This document shows positions 53,742 to 62,110 of a stretch of 64,000 bases of DNA, piece by piece. Below the pieces are notes generated by a model. The model was not told the origin of the DNA. It worked only from the letters and a program-made list of their open reading frames with translations, and made no database searches. Both the position numbers and the translations under genes were made by a program. How positions within the stretch are numbered: position 1 is the first letter of the stretch; each line of letters opens with the position of its first letter. The stretch is from NCBI RefSeq assembly GCF_020151015.1, contig NZ_CP083746.1:2571001-2635000 (forward strand). The letters are read 5' to 3'. The stretch comes from Pseudomonas sp. p1(2021b) (GTDB lineage: Bacteria; Pseudomonadota; Gammaproteobacteria; Pseudomonadales; Pseudomonadaceae).

Positions 53742-54763
53742 TGCCGGTACGTGATCGTCGCGCCTTCCGGTTGTTGCTCGTCGCACTGGTGATGGCCGTG
53801 CTGTGCTCGTGTCTGGTGTCCCTGGGGTTCGGTGCTGCCCAGGTACCCCTGGCCGATGTGCTGGGCATCGTGCTGCAACAGGCAGGCCTGGTCGACCCCG
53901 GGGGATGGAGCCGGGGCCAGGCACAGATCGTCTGGCAGATCCGCGCGCCGCGGGTGCTGCTCGGTGCGCTGGTGGGTGCAGGCCTGGCCTTGGTCGGTGG
54001 TGCATTGCAGGCCGTGACCCGCAACCCGCTGGCCGACCCGCATCTGCTCGGGGTCAGTTCCGGTGCAGTGCTGGGCGCAGTCTTGGTGGTGTTGTTCCTG
54101 GGCGCCTTCGCCGGCCCGTTCAGCCTGCCGCTGGCGGCGTTCATCGGCGCGCTCGCCAGCATGCTGCTGGTATTGGCGGTGGCCAGCCGACGCGGGCGCC
54201 TGGACAGCGACCGGCTGCTGCTCGCGGGGGTGGCTGTATCCTTCGTGATCATGGCCCTGGCCAACCTGCTGCTCTACACCGGCGACCCTCATGCGGCCAG
54301 CTCGGTGATGTTCTGGATGCTGGGCGGCCTGGGCCTGGCGCAGTGGTCGCTGCTGTGGCTGCCGGCGCTGTGCGTGCTGGCGGGCTTTGCCTTGCTGATG
54401 AGCCTGGCGCGGGCCCTCAATGGTTTGATGAGCGGCGAACAGACGGCCGTCAGCCTGGGCTTCGAGCCCCGCCGGGTACGAGCCCAGGTGTTCGTGGGGT
54501 GTGCGCTGCTCACAGGCGTGCTGGTGTCGTTGTCCGGGGCCATCGGCTTCGTTGGCCTGATGCTGCCCCATGTCGCCCGCCGCCTGGTAGGCGCTGAACA
54601 TCGACGGCTGCTGCCGGCCTGCGCCCTGCTCGGAGCGCTGTTCATGGTCTGGGTGGACATCGGCGCACGTACGCTGATCGCGCCCCAGGACCTGCCCATC
54701 GGCATCGCCACCGCCGCCATCGGCGGCATGTTCTTCATCCTGATGCTGCGCCGCAAGCCCTGA
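53741..54763 (+). CDS. cobalamin-type ABC importer permease (BtuC/FecCD family)
   Basis: This 340-residue protein with about ten transmembrane helices carries the FecCD signatures QIRAPRVLLGALVGAGLALVGGALQAVTRNPLADPHLLGVSSGA and GFVGLMLPHVARRLVGAEHR in pieces along its length. The start is either GTG 53738 or ATG 53741; the ATG is preferred and overlaps the upstream stop by one base. It completes the BtuFCD-like system. No btuB receptor gene is adjacent. Confidence 0.92.
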   Translation: MPVRDRRAFRLLLVALVMAVLCSCLVSLGFGAAQVPLADVLGIVLQQAGLVDPGGWSRGQAQIVWQIRAPRVLLGALVGAGLALVGGALQAVTRNPLADPHLLGVSSGAVLGAVLVVLFLGAFAGPFSLPLAAFIGALASMLLVLAVASRRGRLDSDRLLLAGVAVSFVIMALANLLLYTGDPHAASSVMFWMLGGLGLAQWSLLWLPALCVLAGFALLMSLARALNGLMSGEQTAVSLGFEPRRVRAQVFVGCALLTGVLVSLSGAIGFVGLMLPHVARRLVGAEHRRLLPACALLGALFMVWVDIGARTLIAPQDLPIGIATAAIGGMFFILMLRRKP

Positions 54764-54768
54764 CGTCT

Positions 54769-55239
54769 CTACAGGCCTTGTGCCCGACGCTCGCGTACCT
54801 GGCGCTTGAGCACCCGCACAGGCGGTGCATAGAAGAACCCGAACGACACGCTGCCCTTGCGCCCAGGCAGCGCGTGGTGCAGCCGATGGGCCCGATACAG
54901 GCGTCGCAGGTAGCGGTTCACCGGCTTCGGCGCCCGGGGCCAGTGGCGATGGAAGAAGCCATCGTGGGCCAGTACATACAACACGCCGTAGCCCGCCACG
55001 CCAGCGCCGACCCATTGCAGCGGTGCGTACCCGGCCTTGCCCAAGGCGACCAGACCCGAGGCGATCAGGGCGAGTGCCACCAGGTACAGGTCGTTGGTCT
55101 CCAGCATGCCCAGGTGGGGCTCATGGTGCGAGCGATGCAGCCACCAGCCCCAGCCATGCATGACGTACTTGTGGGCCAGCGTGCCGACGCCTTCCATGGC
55201 CACCAGCGTGCCGAACAGGATGGCGAGATTGAACAGCAT
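54769..55239 (-). CDS. crtZ: beta-carotene hydroxylase (CrtZ-like fatty acid hydroxylase superfamily)
   Basis: This 156-residue membrane di-iron enzyme has the four His clusters HKYVMHG, HRSHHEPHLG, HDGFFHRHW and HRLHHALPGRKG in CrtZ spacing. CrtZ adds 3- and 3'-hydroxyls to beta-carotene to form zeaxanthin. No other carotenoid genes are in the window. The start at 55239 (MLFNLAILFGTLVAMEG) gives the family length; longer starts to 55311 or 55332 add unconserved residues. It converges on the importer operon with a five-base gap. Confidence 0.88.
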   Translation of the reverse strand: MLFNLAILFGTLVAMEGVGTLAHKYVMHGWGWWLHRSHHEPHLGMLETNDLYLVALALIASGLVALGKAGYAPLQWVGAGVAGYGVLYVLAHDGFFHRHWPRAPKPVNRYLRRLYRAHRLHHALPGRKGSVSFGFFYAPPVRVLKRQVRERRAQGL

Positions 55240-55699
55240 GTAACGTTCCGAGGTTGTAACGAAGGGCGCAAGGTTAACACCGCCTGGGCGCGCTTCAGAG
55301 GCCTTTTTCATGAAAGTCCGGTCGCCGAACATCCGGTTTCATGAAGGAAATTTCCCAGATCGCGCAATTGTCACGCAACTGCCCTTGACCCTACCTGGCG
55401 CCAGGCGTAAGGTCCGCGGCGCAGTTTTGCATCCCACAACAGGAGTCCTGCATTGGACAGTAGCCCCAGTCGATTGCGACAGGCCCACACGGCAAGCTAG
55501 TCCGGCAGCCCTCCTGCCACTGTTTTGCCGCACACGGTAGACGGTGGTTCATCACGGCCCAGGCGGGCCGATGTCTCCCCTTCTTTCCTTCCTGCTCCCG
55601 TGCTCGGCACGCGGGCATGTGGTCCTCGCACTCGTTGTTTTCAGTTGCGCCGCAGATGGCGGCGCCCCACGGGCATGTGCCCGGGAAATGAGGTTTGCT
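55240..55699 (+). promoter_or_regulatory. mgtC upstream region with stacked hairpins and a short Pro-containing ORF
   Basis: This 460-bp gap holds the crtZ promoter side and a structured leader before mgtC. GCGCCG/CGGCGC (about 55648-55665) and CGGGCA/TGCCCG (about 55670-55685) form consecutive stems. The ORF MAAPHGHVPGK (55656-55691) ends nine bases before the mgtC start and contains two Pro codons, but it lacks a clear ribosome site. Salmonella mgtC leaders use stems and Pro-rich ORFs to sense magnesium; homology here is not shown. The mgtC frame is also open upstream to 55571. Confidence 0.35.
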
Positions 55700-56407
55700 A
55701 TGGATTGGAAAGTCTTTCTGCTGCGCGTCAGCGTAGCCCTGGTACTCGGCGCCCTGATCGGTGCCGAACGTCAACTGCGCCAGCGCCTGACCGGCCTGCG
55801 CACCAATGCGCTGGTCAGCACCGGCGCGTGCCTGTTCGTGCTCATGACCCAGGCGGTGCCTGGCATGGCGCCCACCGATGCCTCGCGTATCGCCGCCTAC
55901 GTGGTGTCCGGTATCGGCTTTCTCGGTGGTGGCGTGATCATGCGCGACGGCTTCAACGTCCGTGGCCTGAACACCGCCGCCACGCTCTGGTGCACGGCCG
56001 CCATTGGTGTGCTGTGCAGCCTGGGCCTGCTGCTCGAGGCAGCATTGGGCAGCCTGGTGGTGCTGTGCGCCAATATCCTGCTGCGTGACATCGCCCAGCG
56101 CTTGGACCGCCAGGAGGTACTGCCGGCCAGCGAGGTGGAGCAGCGTTTCGAGGTCCGCATCGTCTGCCGCGCCGAAGACGAGATCCAGGTACGCAGCCTG
56201 ATGTTGCACAGCCTCAGCGACCCCGGCCTGCGCCTGCAGTCGCTGCACAGTGAGGACCTGGCCAACCCGGCACGCCTGGAGGTGCGCGCCGAGCTGCTCG
56301 GTACACCGCAGGCCCCTACCCAGCTGGAACGCCTGGTCAGCCGGGTAAGCCTCGAGAAAGGCGTCAGCTCGGTGCGTTGGCAACTGCGCGAGCTGGTCGG
56401 CGAATGA
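55700..56407 (+). CDS. mgtC: MgtC/SapB-family membrane protein
   Basis: This 235-residue protein has the MgtC core of about five helices (LRVSVALVLGALIGAERQ, LRTNALVSTGACLFVLMTQ, VVSGIGFLGGGVIMRDG, GLNTAATLWCTAAIGVLCSLG) and a cytosolic C-terminal ACT-like domain from about residue 145. MgtC supports growth at low magnesium and modulates the F1Fo ATP synthase in pathogens that have been studied. The ATG at 55700 follows GAGG by eight bases; ATG 55688, four codons earlier, is possible. The structured leader upstream suggests post-transcriptional control. Confidence 0.9.
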   Translation: MDWKVFLLRVSVALVLGALIGAERQLRQRLTGLRTNALVSTGACLFVLMTQAVPGMAPTDASRIAAYVVSGIGFLGGGVIMRDGFNVRGLNTAATLWCTAAIGVLCSLGLLLEAALGSLVVLCANILLRDIAQRLDRQEVLPASEVEQRFEVRIVCRAEDEIQVRSLMLHSLSDPGLRLQSLHSEDLANPARLEVRAELLGTPQAPTQLERLVSRVSLEKGVSSVRWQLRELVGE

Positions 56408-56473
56408 GCCGCTGACGAGCCTTGCCTTGGCGCGGCAGGGCTCGCAGACTGGGCGTTTTGCCAGGGACCGCCC

Positions 56474-56989
56474 ATGCACATTCGCCCTACCCGTCTTGAT
56501 GATGTCCCCTTGCTTGCCACCATCGAGCGCTCGGCGGCCCAAGCCTTCTTGCGTTTGCCCGACCTGGCTTGGCTGGCCACCGGCGATGTGCTGGACGAAA
56601 ACGCCCACCGGGCCTTCATTGCCGGGCATGGCAGCTGGGTGGCGGTGGACGGCAACGACTGCCCGCAAGGTTTCATCTGCACCGAGCAGGCGCACGACTG
56701 GTTGCATATCCACGAAGTGTCGGTGCGCGCGCAGGCCCAGGGCCTAGGGATGGGGCGCGCCCTGCTCCAGCAAGCAATCAGCATCGCGCGGAGCCACGGC
56801 AAGCGGGTCGTCACCCTGACGACGTTCGTCGAGGTCCCCTGGAACGCGCCATTCTACGCCCGGCACGGGTTCAAGATCATCGAGCCCGCACAACTGGACA
56901 CCCGCCTGGGCGGCATCCTGCGGGCCGAACGCGCCCACGGCCTGATCGGGCGCTGCGCGATGGCATTGACGATCGTGCCGGCGGCTTGA
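56474..56989 (+). CDS. GNAT-family N-acetyltransferase
   Basis: This 171-residue single GNAT domain has the acetyl-CoA-binding segment VSVRAQAQGLGMGRALLQQA (the Q/R-x-x-G-x-G/A loop) and the C-terminal WNAPFYARHGFKII. The opening MHIRPTRLDDVPLLATIERSA is standard. Such enzymes acetylate small amines, antibiotics or protein N termini; the substrate is unknown. It lies 66 bases after mgtC and converges on the diguanylate cyclase gene with a four-base gap. Confidence 0.9.
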   Translation: MHIRPTRLDDVPLLATIERSAAQAFLRLPDLAWLATGDVLDENAHRAFIAGHGSWVAVDGNDCPQGFICTEQAHDWLHIHEVSVRAQAQGLGMGRALLQQAISIARSHGKRVVTLTTFVEVPWNAPFYARHGFKIIEPAQLDTRLGGILRAERAHGLIGRCAMALTIVPAA

Positions 56990-56993
56990 TCGC

Positions 56994-58562
56994 TCACGAA
57001 TGGGTACCGGTCAGTGCACCAGTGGCCAGCTGATAGCGGTCCCGCCCTTGGCGTTTGGCCTCGTACAGGGCCCCGTCCGCCGTCGCCATCAGGTTTTCCG
57101 GCGTGATCGTTTCAGGCCCTGGGTACCCCACTGCGATGCCCGCACTGGCGGTGACATGCCCGAGCGGGCTGTCGGCATGCTCGATCATCTGCCGGCGCAG
57201 CAAGGCCAGGATCTCCTGCACGATCGCCACCGCACCCTGGGCATCGGTGTTCGGTAGCAGCAAGGTGAACTCCTCGCCGCCATAGCGCACCGCCAGATCG
57301 CCTGGGCGCTTCAGCGCATGGCGCAGCACTTCGCCCACGCGTCGCAGGCACTGGTCGCCGCCGGGGTGGCCGTAGCGGTCGTTGTAGGCCTTGAAGTAGT
57401 CCAGGTCCATCATCACCAGCGCCAACGGGTAGCCTTGGCGGCGTGCCCGGCGGATCTCCGCGTCGAGCACACCGTCGAGCCGGCGCCGGTTACCCAGGCC
57501 TGTCAGGCTGTCGGTCAGCGCCAGGGATTTGAGGGTCTGGTGCGCCTGGTGCAAGGCGCGCTCGATGACGATGCGCTCGCGTAGCTGGCGCAGCACCACC
57601 CAACCGAAGGTCGCCAGCCCCACCAGCAACAGCAGCAGCACGGCGACCGACTTGAACATGTCGTGGCGCCACGGAGCGAGGATCGACTCGCGCGACAAAC
57701 CCGCTTCAACCACCAGTGGGTAAGTGGACAGCGCCCGGTACGCGTACAACCGCGGCGTTCCGTCGACCACCGCCACCGCCTCGGCCACGCCCTGGTCGGC
57801 GTAAGGCAGGTGGTTGCGGAAGATCTCGCTGTCCGCCAGGCTGCGCCCCACTACCTGCTCGACGAACGGCCGCCGGACCAGGATGGTGCCATCACGCTTG
57901 GCCAATACCAGCGCGCCGCGTTCGTCGATCTTGAAGTCGCCGTAGTAACGTACGAACCAGTCCACTTTGATGGTGCCCAGCAGCACCCCGGCGAAACGGC
58001 CGTCCGGGTGGTCCAGGCGCCGAGAGATCGGGATCACCAGGTCACCCGTGGAACGGCTGCGCACCACCGAACCGATACGCACGCCTCGGTCGGTATGGGT
58101 GCGGTGATAAATGAAGTAGTCGCGGTCGGCATTGTTGGCCTGCTTGGGCGTCGAGGCCTGGTCGGTTACCACCCAGCGGCCCTCGGCGTCGTAGACGAAC
58201 AGGCCGTGCAGCTGCGGCATGATGGCCTTCTGCTGCTTGAGCAAGGCATGCAAGCGCGGCCGGTCCAGGTTGGCGAAGCCATCGCCTTCGAGCCGTTCGG
58301 CCAACGCTGCGGTAATGGCGTCGACCTGGCGAATCGCATCCTCGGCGTGCTGGGCGGTCGCCCTGGCCAGGTTGATCACCGCGTCCTCCGCGCTCAGCGA
58401 CGCATGGCGGTAGTCACGGGCAATCCGCCAGCCTTCGACCGAGACGAAAGCCAGCATCACCACGGCCATGAAGCTCAACACCAGGCGGAACAACGCGACA
58501 GCCCGGCCTTCGCCGGTGATCGCCAAAAGCCCCTCCTCGTGCGATTTCCTGCTTGCAGCCAT
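56994..58562 (-). CDS. membrane-bound diguanylate cyclase with dCache-type sensor domain
   Basis: This 522-residue protein has a first transmembrane helix (about 24-46), a periplasmic Cache-like region of about 250 residues (EGRWVVTDQASTPKQANNAD; FAGVLLGTIKVDWFVRYYGDF), a second helix (about 300-322) and a GGDEF-type catalytic domain with the active motif YGGEEF. An RxxD allosteric site (RPGD) lies five residues before it, so product inhibition is likely. It should make cyclic di-GMP in response to a periplasmic signal. It has no EAL domain. Confidence 0.93.
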   Translation of the reverse strand: MAASRKSHEEGLLAITGEGRAVALFRLVLSFMAVVMLAFVSVEGWRIARDYRHASLSAEDAVINLARATAQHAEDAIRQVDAITAALAERLEGDGFANLDRPRLHALLKQQKAIMPQLHGLFVYDAEGRWVVTDQASTPKQANNADRDYFIYHRTHTDRGVRIGSVVRSRSTGDLVIPISRRLDHPDGRFAGVLLGTIKVDWFVRYYGDFKIDERGALVLAKRDGTILVRRPFVEQVVGRSLADSEIFRNHLPYADQGVAEAVAVVDGTPRLYAYRALSTYPLVVEAGLSRESILAPWRHDMFKSVAVLLLLLVGLATFGWVVLRQLRERIVIERALHQAHQTLKSLALTDSLTGLGNRRRLDGVLDAEIRRARRQGYPLALVMMDLDYFKAYNDRYGHPGGDQCLRRVGEVLRHALKRPGDLAVRYGGEEFTLLLPNTDAQGAVAIVQEILALLRRQMIEHADSPLGHVTASAGIAVGYPGPETITPENLMATADGALYEAKRQGRDRYQLATGALTGTHS

Positions 58563-58650
58563 TACAGTCCCTTGTTGTCCCGCCCTCGCCGCCTATGACT
58601 ATAGAACAGCGTGCAGGCACGCAGACAACGCTTGGCACCTTTGCGCTGGC

Positions 58651-59439
58651 CTACGACGCGGTTTGCAGCGAGATCCAGACCGGCGCATGGTCGCTCGCCT
58701 TCGGCTCGTTGCGCACCCAGGCATCCACCCCGGCGGCCTCGAGCCGTGGTACAAGCTCGGGGCTGAGCAGCAGGTGGTCGATGCGCAGGCCCGCGTTGCG
58801 CTGCCAATGGTTACGGAAGTAGTCCCAGAACGTATAGACCTGCTCGTGCGGATGCAGCTGGCGGATGGCGTCGCTCCAGCCCTGGGCCAGCAGCTGGCGG
58901 TAGCATTCACGGCTCTCGGGCTGGAGCAGCGCATCCTTGAGCCAGGAGCGCGTGTTGTAGATGTCCTGGTCGGTGGGTACCACGTTGAAGTCCCCCGCCA
59001 GCACTGTCGGGTGGCCGCTCTCAAGCAACCCTTGGGCGTGCGCGTTCAGGCAGTGGAACCAGCGCAGCTTGTAATCGAACTTCGGCCCAGGCTGGGGGTT
59101 GCCGTTGGGCAGGTACAAGCATGCCACCAATACCCCATGGGCCGCGGCCTCCAGGTACCGGCTCTGGCTGTCCGCCTCCATGCCTGGCAAGCCACGTCGC
59201 ACCTCCAGCGGCTCGCTACCCCGGGCCAGGATGGCCACGCCGTTCCAGGACGGCTGGCCGTGGTGCAGGCAGCCATAGCCTGCGGCCTCCAGGGCATCGC
59301 GCGGGAAATCCTTGTCGGCGGCCTTGAGCTCCTGCAGGCAGGCGATGTCCGGTTGTTCGCGCGCCAGCCATGCCAGCAGCCCGGGCAGGCGGCTGCGGAT
59401 GCCGTTGATGTTGAACGTGGCGATCTTCAAGGTCTTCAT
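58651..59439 (-). CDS. xthA: exodeoxyribonuclease III / AP endonuclease
   Basis: This 262-residue enzyme has the exonuclease-endonuclease-phosphatase motifs ATFNINGIRSR, CLQELKAAD (metal-binding Glu), GDFNVVPTDQDIYN and SDHAPVWISL (catalytic Asp-His). It cleaves DNA 5' of abasic sites and degrades duplex DNA 3' to 5'. It is translated with, and overlaps by four bases, the small upstream gene of unknown function. Pseudomonads usually have more than one xth-type gene, so it may not be the only copy. Confidence 0.93.
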   Translation of the reverse strand: MKTLKIATFNINGIRSRLPGLLAWLAREQPDIACLQELKAADKDFPRDALEAAGYGCLHHGQPSWNGVAILARGSEPLEVRRGLPGMEADSQSRYLEAAAHGVLVACLYLPNGNPQPGPKFDYKLRWFHCLNAHAQGLLESGHPTVLAGDFNVVPTDQDIYNTRSWLKDALLQPESRECYRQLLAQGWSDAIRQLHPHEQVYTFWDYFRNHWQRNAGLRIDHLLLSPELVPRLEAAGVDAWVRNEPKASDHAPVWISLQTAS

Positions 59440-59678
59440 GCGTCAGGGTCATCGACATGGGCCTGCACCGCTTCTTCAAGCGCACGGCCATGGGCCTGGT
59501 CGGCCAGGGCCTTGAGCGCCAGCCAGTCGTCCCAGTCGATGGCGCCATCGTCGCGCAGGGCTTCGGCGGTACGGATCAGTTCATGGTGGTAGGCATCCGG
59601 CGACTCGCGCCGATAGCTCGCGTCATCGTACTGGGCGTACCAGGCTTCGAGCTCGGGAATGCTGCGTTCGATGCTCAT
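59436..59678 (-). CDS. 80-residue acidic hypothetical protein upstream of xthA
   Basis: The protein MSIERSIPELEAWYAQYDDA... ends EEAVQAHVDDPDA. It is acidic and helical, and its stop overlaps the xthA start by four bases, so the two are translationally coupled. AGGAGCCTGCCC lies just upstream of the ATG. No family is recognised; the coupling suggests a role with the AP endonuclease or simply polycistronic expression. Confidence 0.75.
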   Translation of the reverse strand: MSIERSIPELEAWYAQYDDASYRRESPDAYHHELIRTAEALRDDGAIDWDDWLALKALADQAHGRALEEAVQAHVDDPDA

Positions 59679-59845
59679 GGGCAGGCTCCTCGGTGCAACC
59701 TTTGAATGTCTGAGCCCAGGTTGTCGGCAACGTTCAACCCGATGACCACTCGCCTCATGGCGTGCAGAAAAATCAAACCTTTGCCCACTGGCCGTGCTCA
59801 ACCATAAGCGACACTGAGGTCGCGCCAATGGATAAGGAGTGACAC

Positions 59846-60346
59846 ATGAGCAATCTGTTCCTCAAGCGGGTCGGCCTGACCGTCGCGCTGGGCATGGCTT
59901 CGATGCATGTGCTGGCCGCCAGCTCCAACGACTTCGTCGACAGTGCCACCGAGTCTGGCATCGCCGAAGTGGTGACGGGCAACCTGGCCCAGGAAAAGAG
60001 CAAGAACCCTGAGATCAAGGCCTTCGCCCAACAGATGGTCACCGACCACACCCAGGCCAACCAGAAACTCGGCGATATCGCCCGCTCGCTGGATATCAGC
60101 GTGCCGGACGAAGCCGCGCTGACCGACAAGGTCAAGAAGATGATCCTGGAATGGCGCGACGAGTCCTTCGACCAGTCGTATATCAACAACCAGGTCGAGG
60201 CCCATGAAAAGGCCGTGAAGCTGTTCAAGGACGAAGCGAACACCTCCGACAAACCCGAGCTCAAGGCCTTTGCCAGCGAAACCCTGCCCAAGCTCGAGCA
60301 GCACCTGGAGCACGCCAAGCAGCTCCAGGCCAAGCACGGCAAATGA
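59846..60346 (+). CDS. DUF4142 periplasmic protein
   Basis: This 166-residue protein has a signal peptide (LTVALGMASMHVLAAS) and a ferritin-like four-helix DUF4142 domain (ESGIAEVVTGNLAQEKSKNP; IKAFAQQMVTDHTQANQKLG; LPKLEQHLEHAKQLQAKHGK). The family is common in soil bacteria, periplasmic, of unknown reaction, and often stress-linked. AAGGAG precedes the ATG by about seven bases. A small gene follows 24 bases downstream. Confidence 0.9.
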   Translation: MSNLFLKRVGLTVALGMASMHVLAASSNDFVDSATESGIAEVVTGNLAQEKSKNPEIKAFAQQMVTDHTQANQKLGDIARSLDISVPDEAALTDKVKKMILEWRDESFDQSYINNQVEAHEKAVKLFKDEANTSDKPELKAFASETLPKLEQHLEHAKQLQAKHGK

Positions 60347-60370
60347 CCTGCAGCACGTGTGAGGCACGCC

Positions 60371-60625
60371 ATGAGTAACGATGCACTACGTTCCGAAATC
60401 CTCACCCGCCTGTTCCATGCCCACCCGCAAGGCCTGGGCAAGGAGCTGCTGGACAACTACCGCGGTGAAAAAGCCGTGGCCGGGATGCTCAAGACTCTGC
60501 AGGAGCAGGGGTTGATCCAGGATGGCAGCGTCGATGTCGATGCCGAGCATCGGCTGAGCGTGAACTACCCGATCAAGCTGTCGTCCGCAGGCGTCGAGGA
60601 AGCCAAGAAAATGCCGCAAGGCTGA
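60371..60625 (+). CDS. 84-residue winged-helix-like hypothetical protein
   Basis: The 84-residue protein MSNDALRSEILTRLFHAHPQ... looks like a small winged-helix fold: helices LRSEILTRLFHAH, AVAGMLKTLQEQGLIQ, then a short strand turn (YPIKLSSAGVEEAKKM). The pattern L-x-E-Q-G-L-I-x-D and LSSAGVEEAKK recalls the recognition region of MarR/PadR-like minimal domains. It follows the DUF4142 gene closely and ends in a bidirectional terminator. No firm family. Confidence 0.75.
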   Translation: MSNDALRSEILTRLFHAHPQGLGKELLDNYRGEKAVAGMLKTLQEQGLIQDGSVDVDAEHRLSVNYPIKLSSAGVEEAKKMPQG

Positions 60626-60647
60626 AATGCTGCTGGCGGCACCTGAC

Positions 60648-60685
60648 CTTCACCAGCGCCTCGGCACCCCGGGGCGCTGGTGAAG
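60648..60685. terminator. bidirectional terminator between convergent small genes
   Basis: CTTCACCAGCGCC and GGCGCTGGTGAAG are perfect 13-base arms around a 12-base loop. A T-rich run (CCTTTTTTT from about 60701) follows on the plus strand. It separates the 84-residue gene from the convergent 55-residue gene. Confidence 0.85.
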
Positions 60686-60695
60686 CCTTCTTGGT

Positions 60696-60863
60696 TCAAT
60701 CCTTTTTTTCGTCGTCCCGAGGCGGCTTGGCCGGGCCTTGCGGGTCGACTTGCGGGTCCTCCAGGTCGGGTGAGTCCGGGTCGAAACCCAGGTCGTTCTT
60801 GCGTGTCGCGTGCTCGGAAGAATGAGGGCCGTCGGCGGGCTTGTGCTGTTCGGGTCTGCTCAT
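60696..60863 (-). CDS. 55-residue acidic, proline-rich small protein
   Basis: The frame reads MSRPEQHKPADGPHSSEHAT, then RKNDLGFDPDSPDLEDPQVD, and ends DDEKKD-stop. GGAGAC lies about six bases before the ATG. It is rich in Asp, Pro, Lys and Ser with no hydrophobic core, so it is probably intrinsically disordered. The ribosome site, Pseudomonas-like codon use and terminator support expression. Function unknown. Confidence 0.7.
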   Translation of the reverse strand: MSRPEQHKPADGPHSSEHATRKNDLGFDPDSPDLEDPQVDPQGPAKPPRDDEKKD

Positions 60864-60947
60864 GGGCTGTCTCCGGTAGGGTGTCTACGGAAGAACCTGC
60901 AAGCCTCACGAAGTTTGATCCATCTGCGCCCACTGCGCCCGACGGCG

Positions 60948-61814
60948 TCAGGGCAGGCGCGCCTGGCACGCCAAGAGCTCCGCCGTTCGGGCATCCAGCT
61001 TGGCCTGCAACTGCTCCAGTTGTCGACGCATTTCATCCCCTGCGCCCTGGGCCTGGGCGAGGATCGAGCGCAGCCCCTGCACCTGGGCGTCGCGTTGTTC
61101 CAGTTGTTCGTCCAGCACCTTGCGCTTGGCCGAAGCCCGCCGATTGTCCGCCAGCAACCGTTCGTTGTCCCGGTGCAGCCGGGTGGCCTCCTCCTGGCGG
61201 AAGGCGACGCTTTGTTGCAGGCGCAGCACCTCCACCTGCGCCTGCTGCAGCTGCGTCTCGTGGCGACGCTTGTCCTGCTCCTGCGCATCGCGTGCATGGC
61301 GTTGCGTCTCTTCGAGCGAACGAACCTGCTCGTCCTTGTCGGCCAGGCGCACCTGCAGCTCCCCCAGCGCCTGGCTGAGGCTGGCGCTGCGTAGCTGCTC
61401 GGCCTGCAAGGCGCCTTGGGTGGTCGCCAGCTTCTCAGCCTCCGCCTGCAACGCGCTGGCCTGGGCCTGCAGTTGCTGGTGAGCCGCCGCCAGCGCCTGC
61501 TGGGCCACTTGCAATTGTGCCTGCAGACGTTCGCGTTGTTCGTCGAATACGGCTTCGGCCTCGCGGATGCGTGCCTGGGCCTCGTCCTCCAGTTGCCCGG
61601 CCAGTTTCTCCACCAGCGTGCCCAATTGCTCGCTCAGGCCGGCCTTGCTGGGCTGAGCGGTGTCCAGCTCTTTGAGATAACGGTGGATGGTGGTCTTGGA
61701 GCCGGTGTTGCCCAGCTCGATACGTACTGCGTCGATGGTTGGCTGCTCGCCTCGGGCAAGCAGTGCCTGGCGTGCCTGCTGCACCACCGCTTTGTTGATA
61801 CCGGCCCGGGCCAT
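60948..61814 (-). CDS. KfrA-like coiled-coil DNA-binding protein
   Basis: The first 60 of 288 residues form the KfrA N-terminal DNA-binding domain (MARAGINKAVVQQARQALLA; GEQPTIDAVRIELGNTGSKT; TIHRYLKELD). The rest is an almost continuous coiled coil (about 75-285) rich in Gln, Ala and Glu. KfrA proteins on IncP plasmids bind operators, autoregulate, and support plasmid stability through filament-like oligomers; chromosomal copies have less clear roles. A palindrome just upstream is the likely operator. The start at 61814 begins at the conserved domain. No plasmid replication or mobilisation genes are near. Confidence 0.85.
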   Translation of the reverse strand: MARAGINKAVVQQARQALLARGEQPTIDAVRIELGNTGSKTTIHRYLKELDTAQPSKAGLSEQLGTLVEKLAGQLEDEAQARIREAEAVFDEQRERLQAQLQVAQQALAAAHQQLQAQASALQAEAEKLATTQGALQAEQLRSASLSQALGELQVRLADKDEQVRSLEETQRHARDAQEQDKRRHETQLQQAQVEVLRLQQSVAFRQEEATRLHRDNERLLADNRRASAKRKVLDEQLEQRDAQVQGLRSILAQAQGAGDEMRRQLEQLQAKLDARTAELLACQARLP

Positions 61815-61834
61815 GTTCGCTCCTAGGTTTCGTA

Positions 61835-61852
61835 ACGTAATACGTATTACGT
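61835..61852. promoter_or_regulatory. palindromic candidate KfrA operator
   Basis: ACGTAATACGTATTACGT is a perfect 18-base palindrome 21 bases upstream of the kfrA-like start, built from overlapping ACGTAAT units. Its position over the probable promoter suits autorepression. The following 258 bases to the multicopper oxidase gene show no gene. Confidence 0.6.
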
Positions 61853-62110
61853 AATAAAGGCTGATTGTGCGAGTATTCGCGCGCCCATTCAAGGCCCAGC
61901 TCAACGCTTTACCACCTTTGGGTAAGGGTTTGCCCGCTTTTGGGCCTCTATCCCCTTTTTCTGCCCGAGCCGGTGATTCAGTACGTCCGAAACGTACTGA
62001 AATAAATGCTTACAAATACCTGGCGCACTCATTGCTTCTGCCTCAGCAACAAGGCCAATGGCCACCTCGACGTGACCATTGGCCACGCAGTACGACCCGA
62101 GGCGAAAGCG

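Noticed and set aside
55544..55699. N-terminal extension of MgtC
   Set aside because: The extension is not MgtC-like and lacks a good ribosome site; ATG 55700 follows GAGG and gives the family length.
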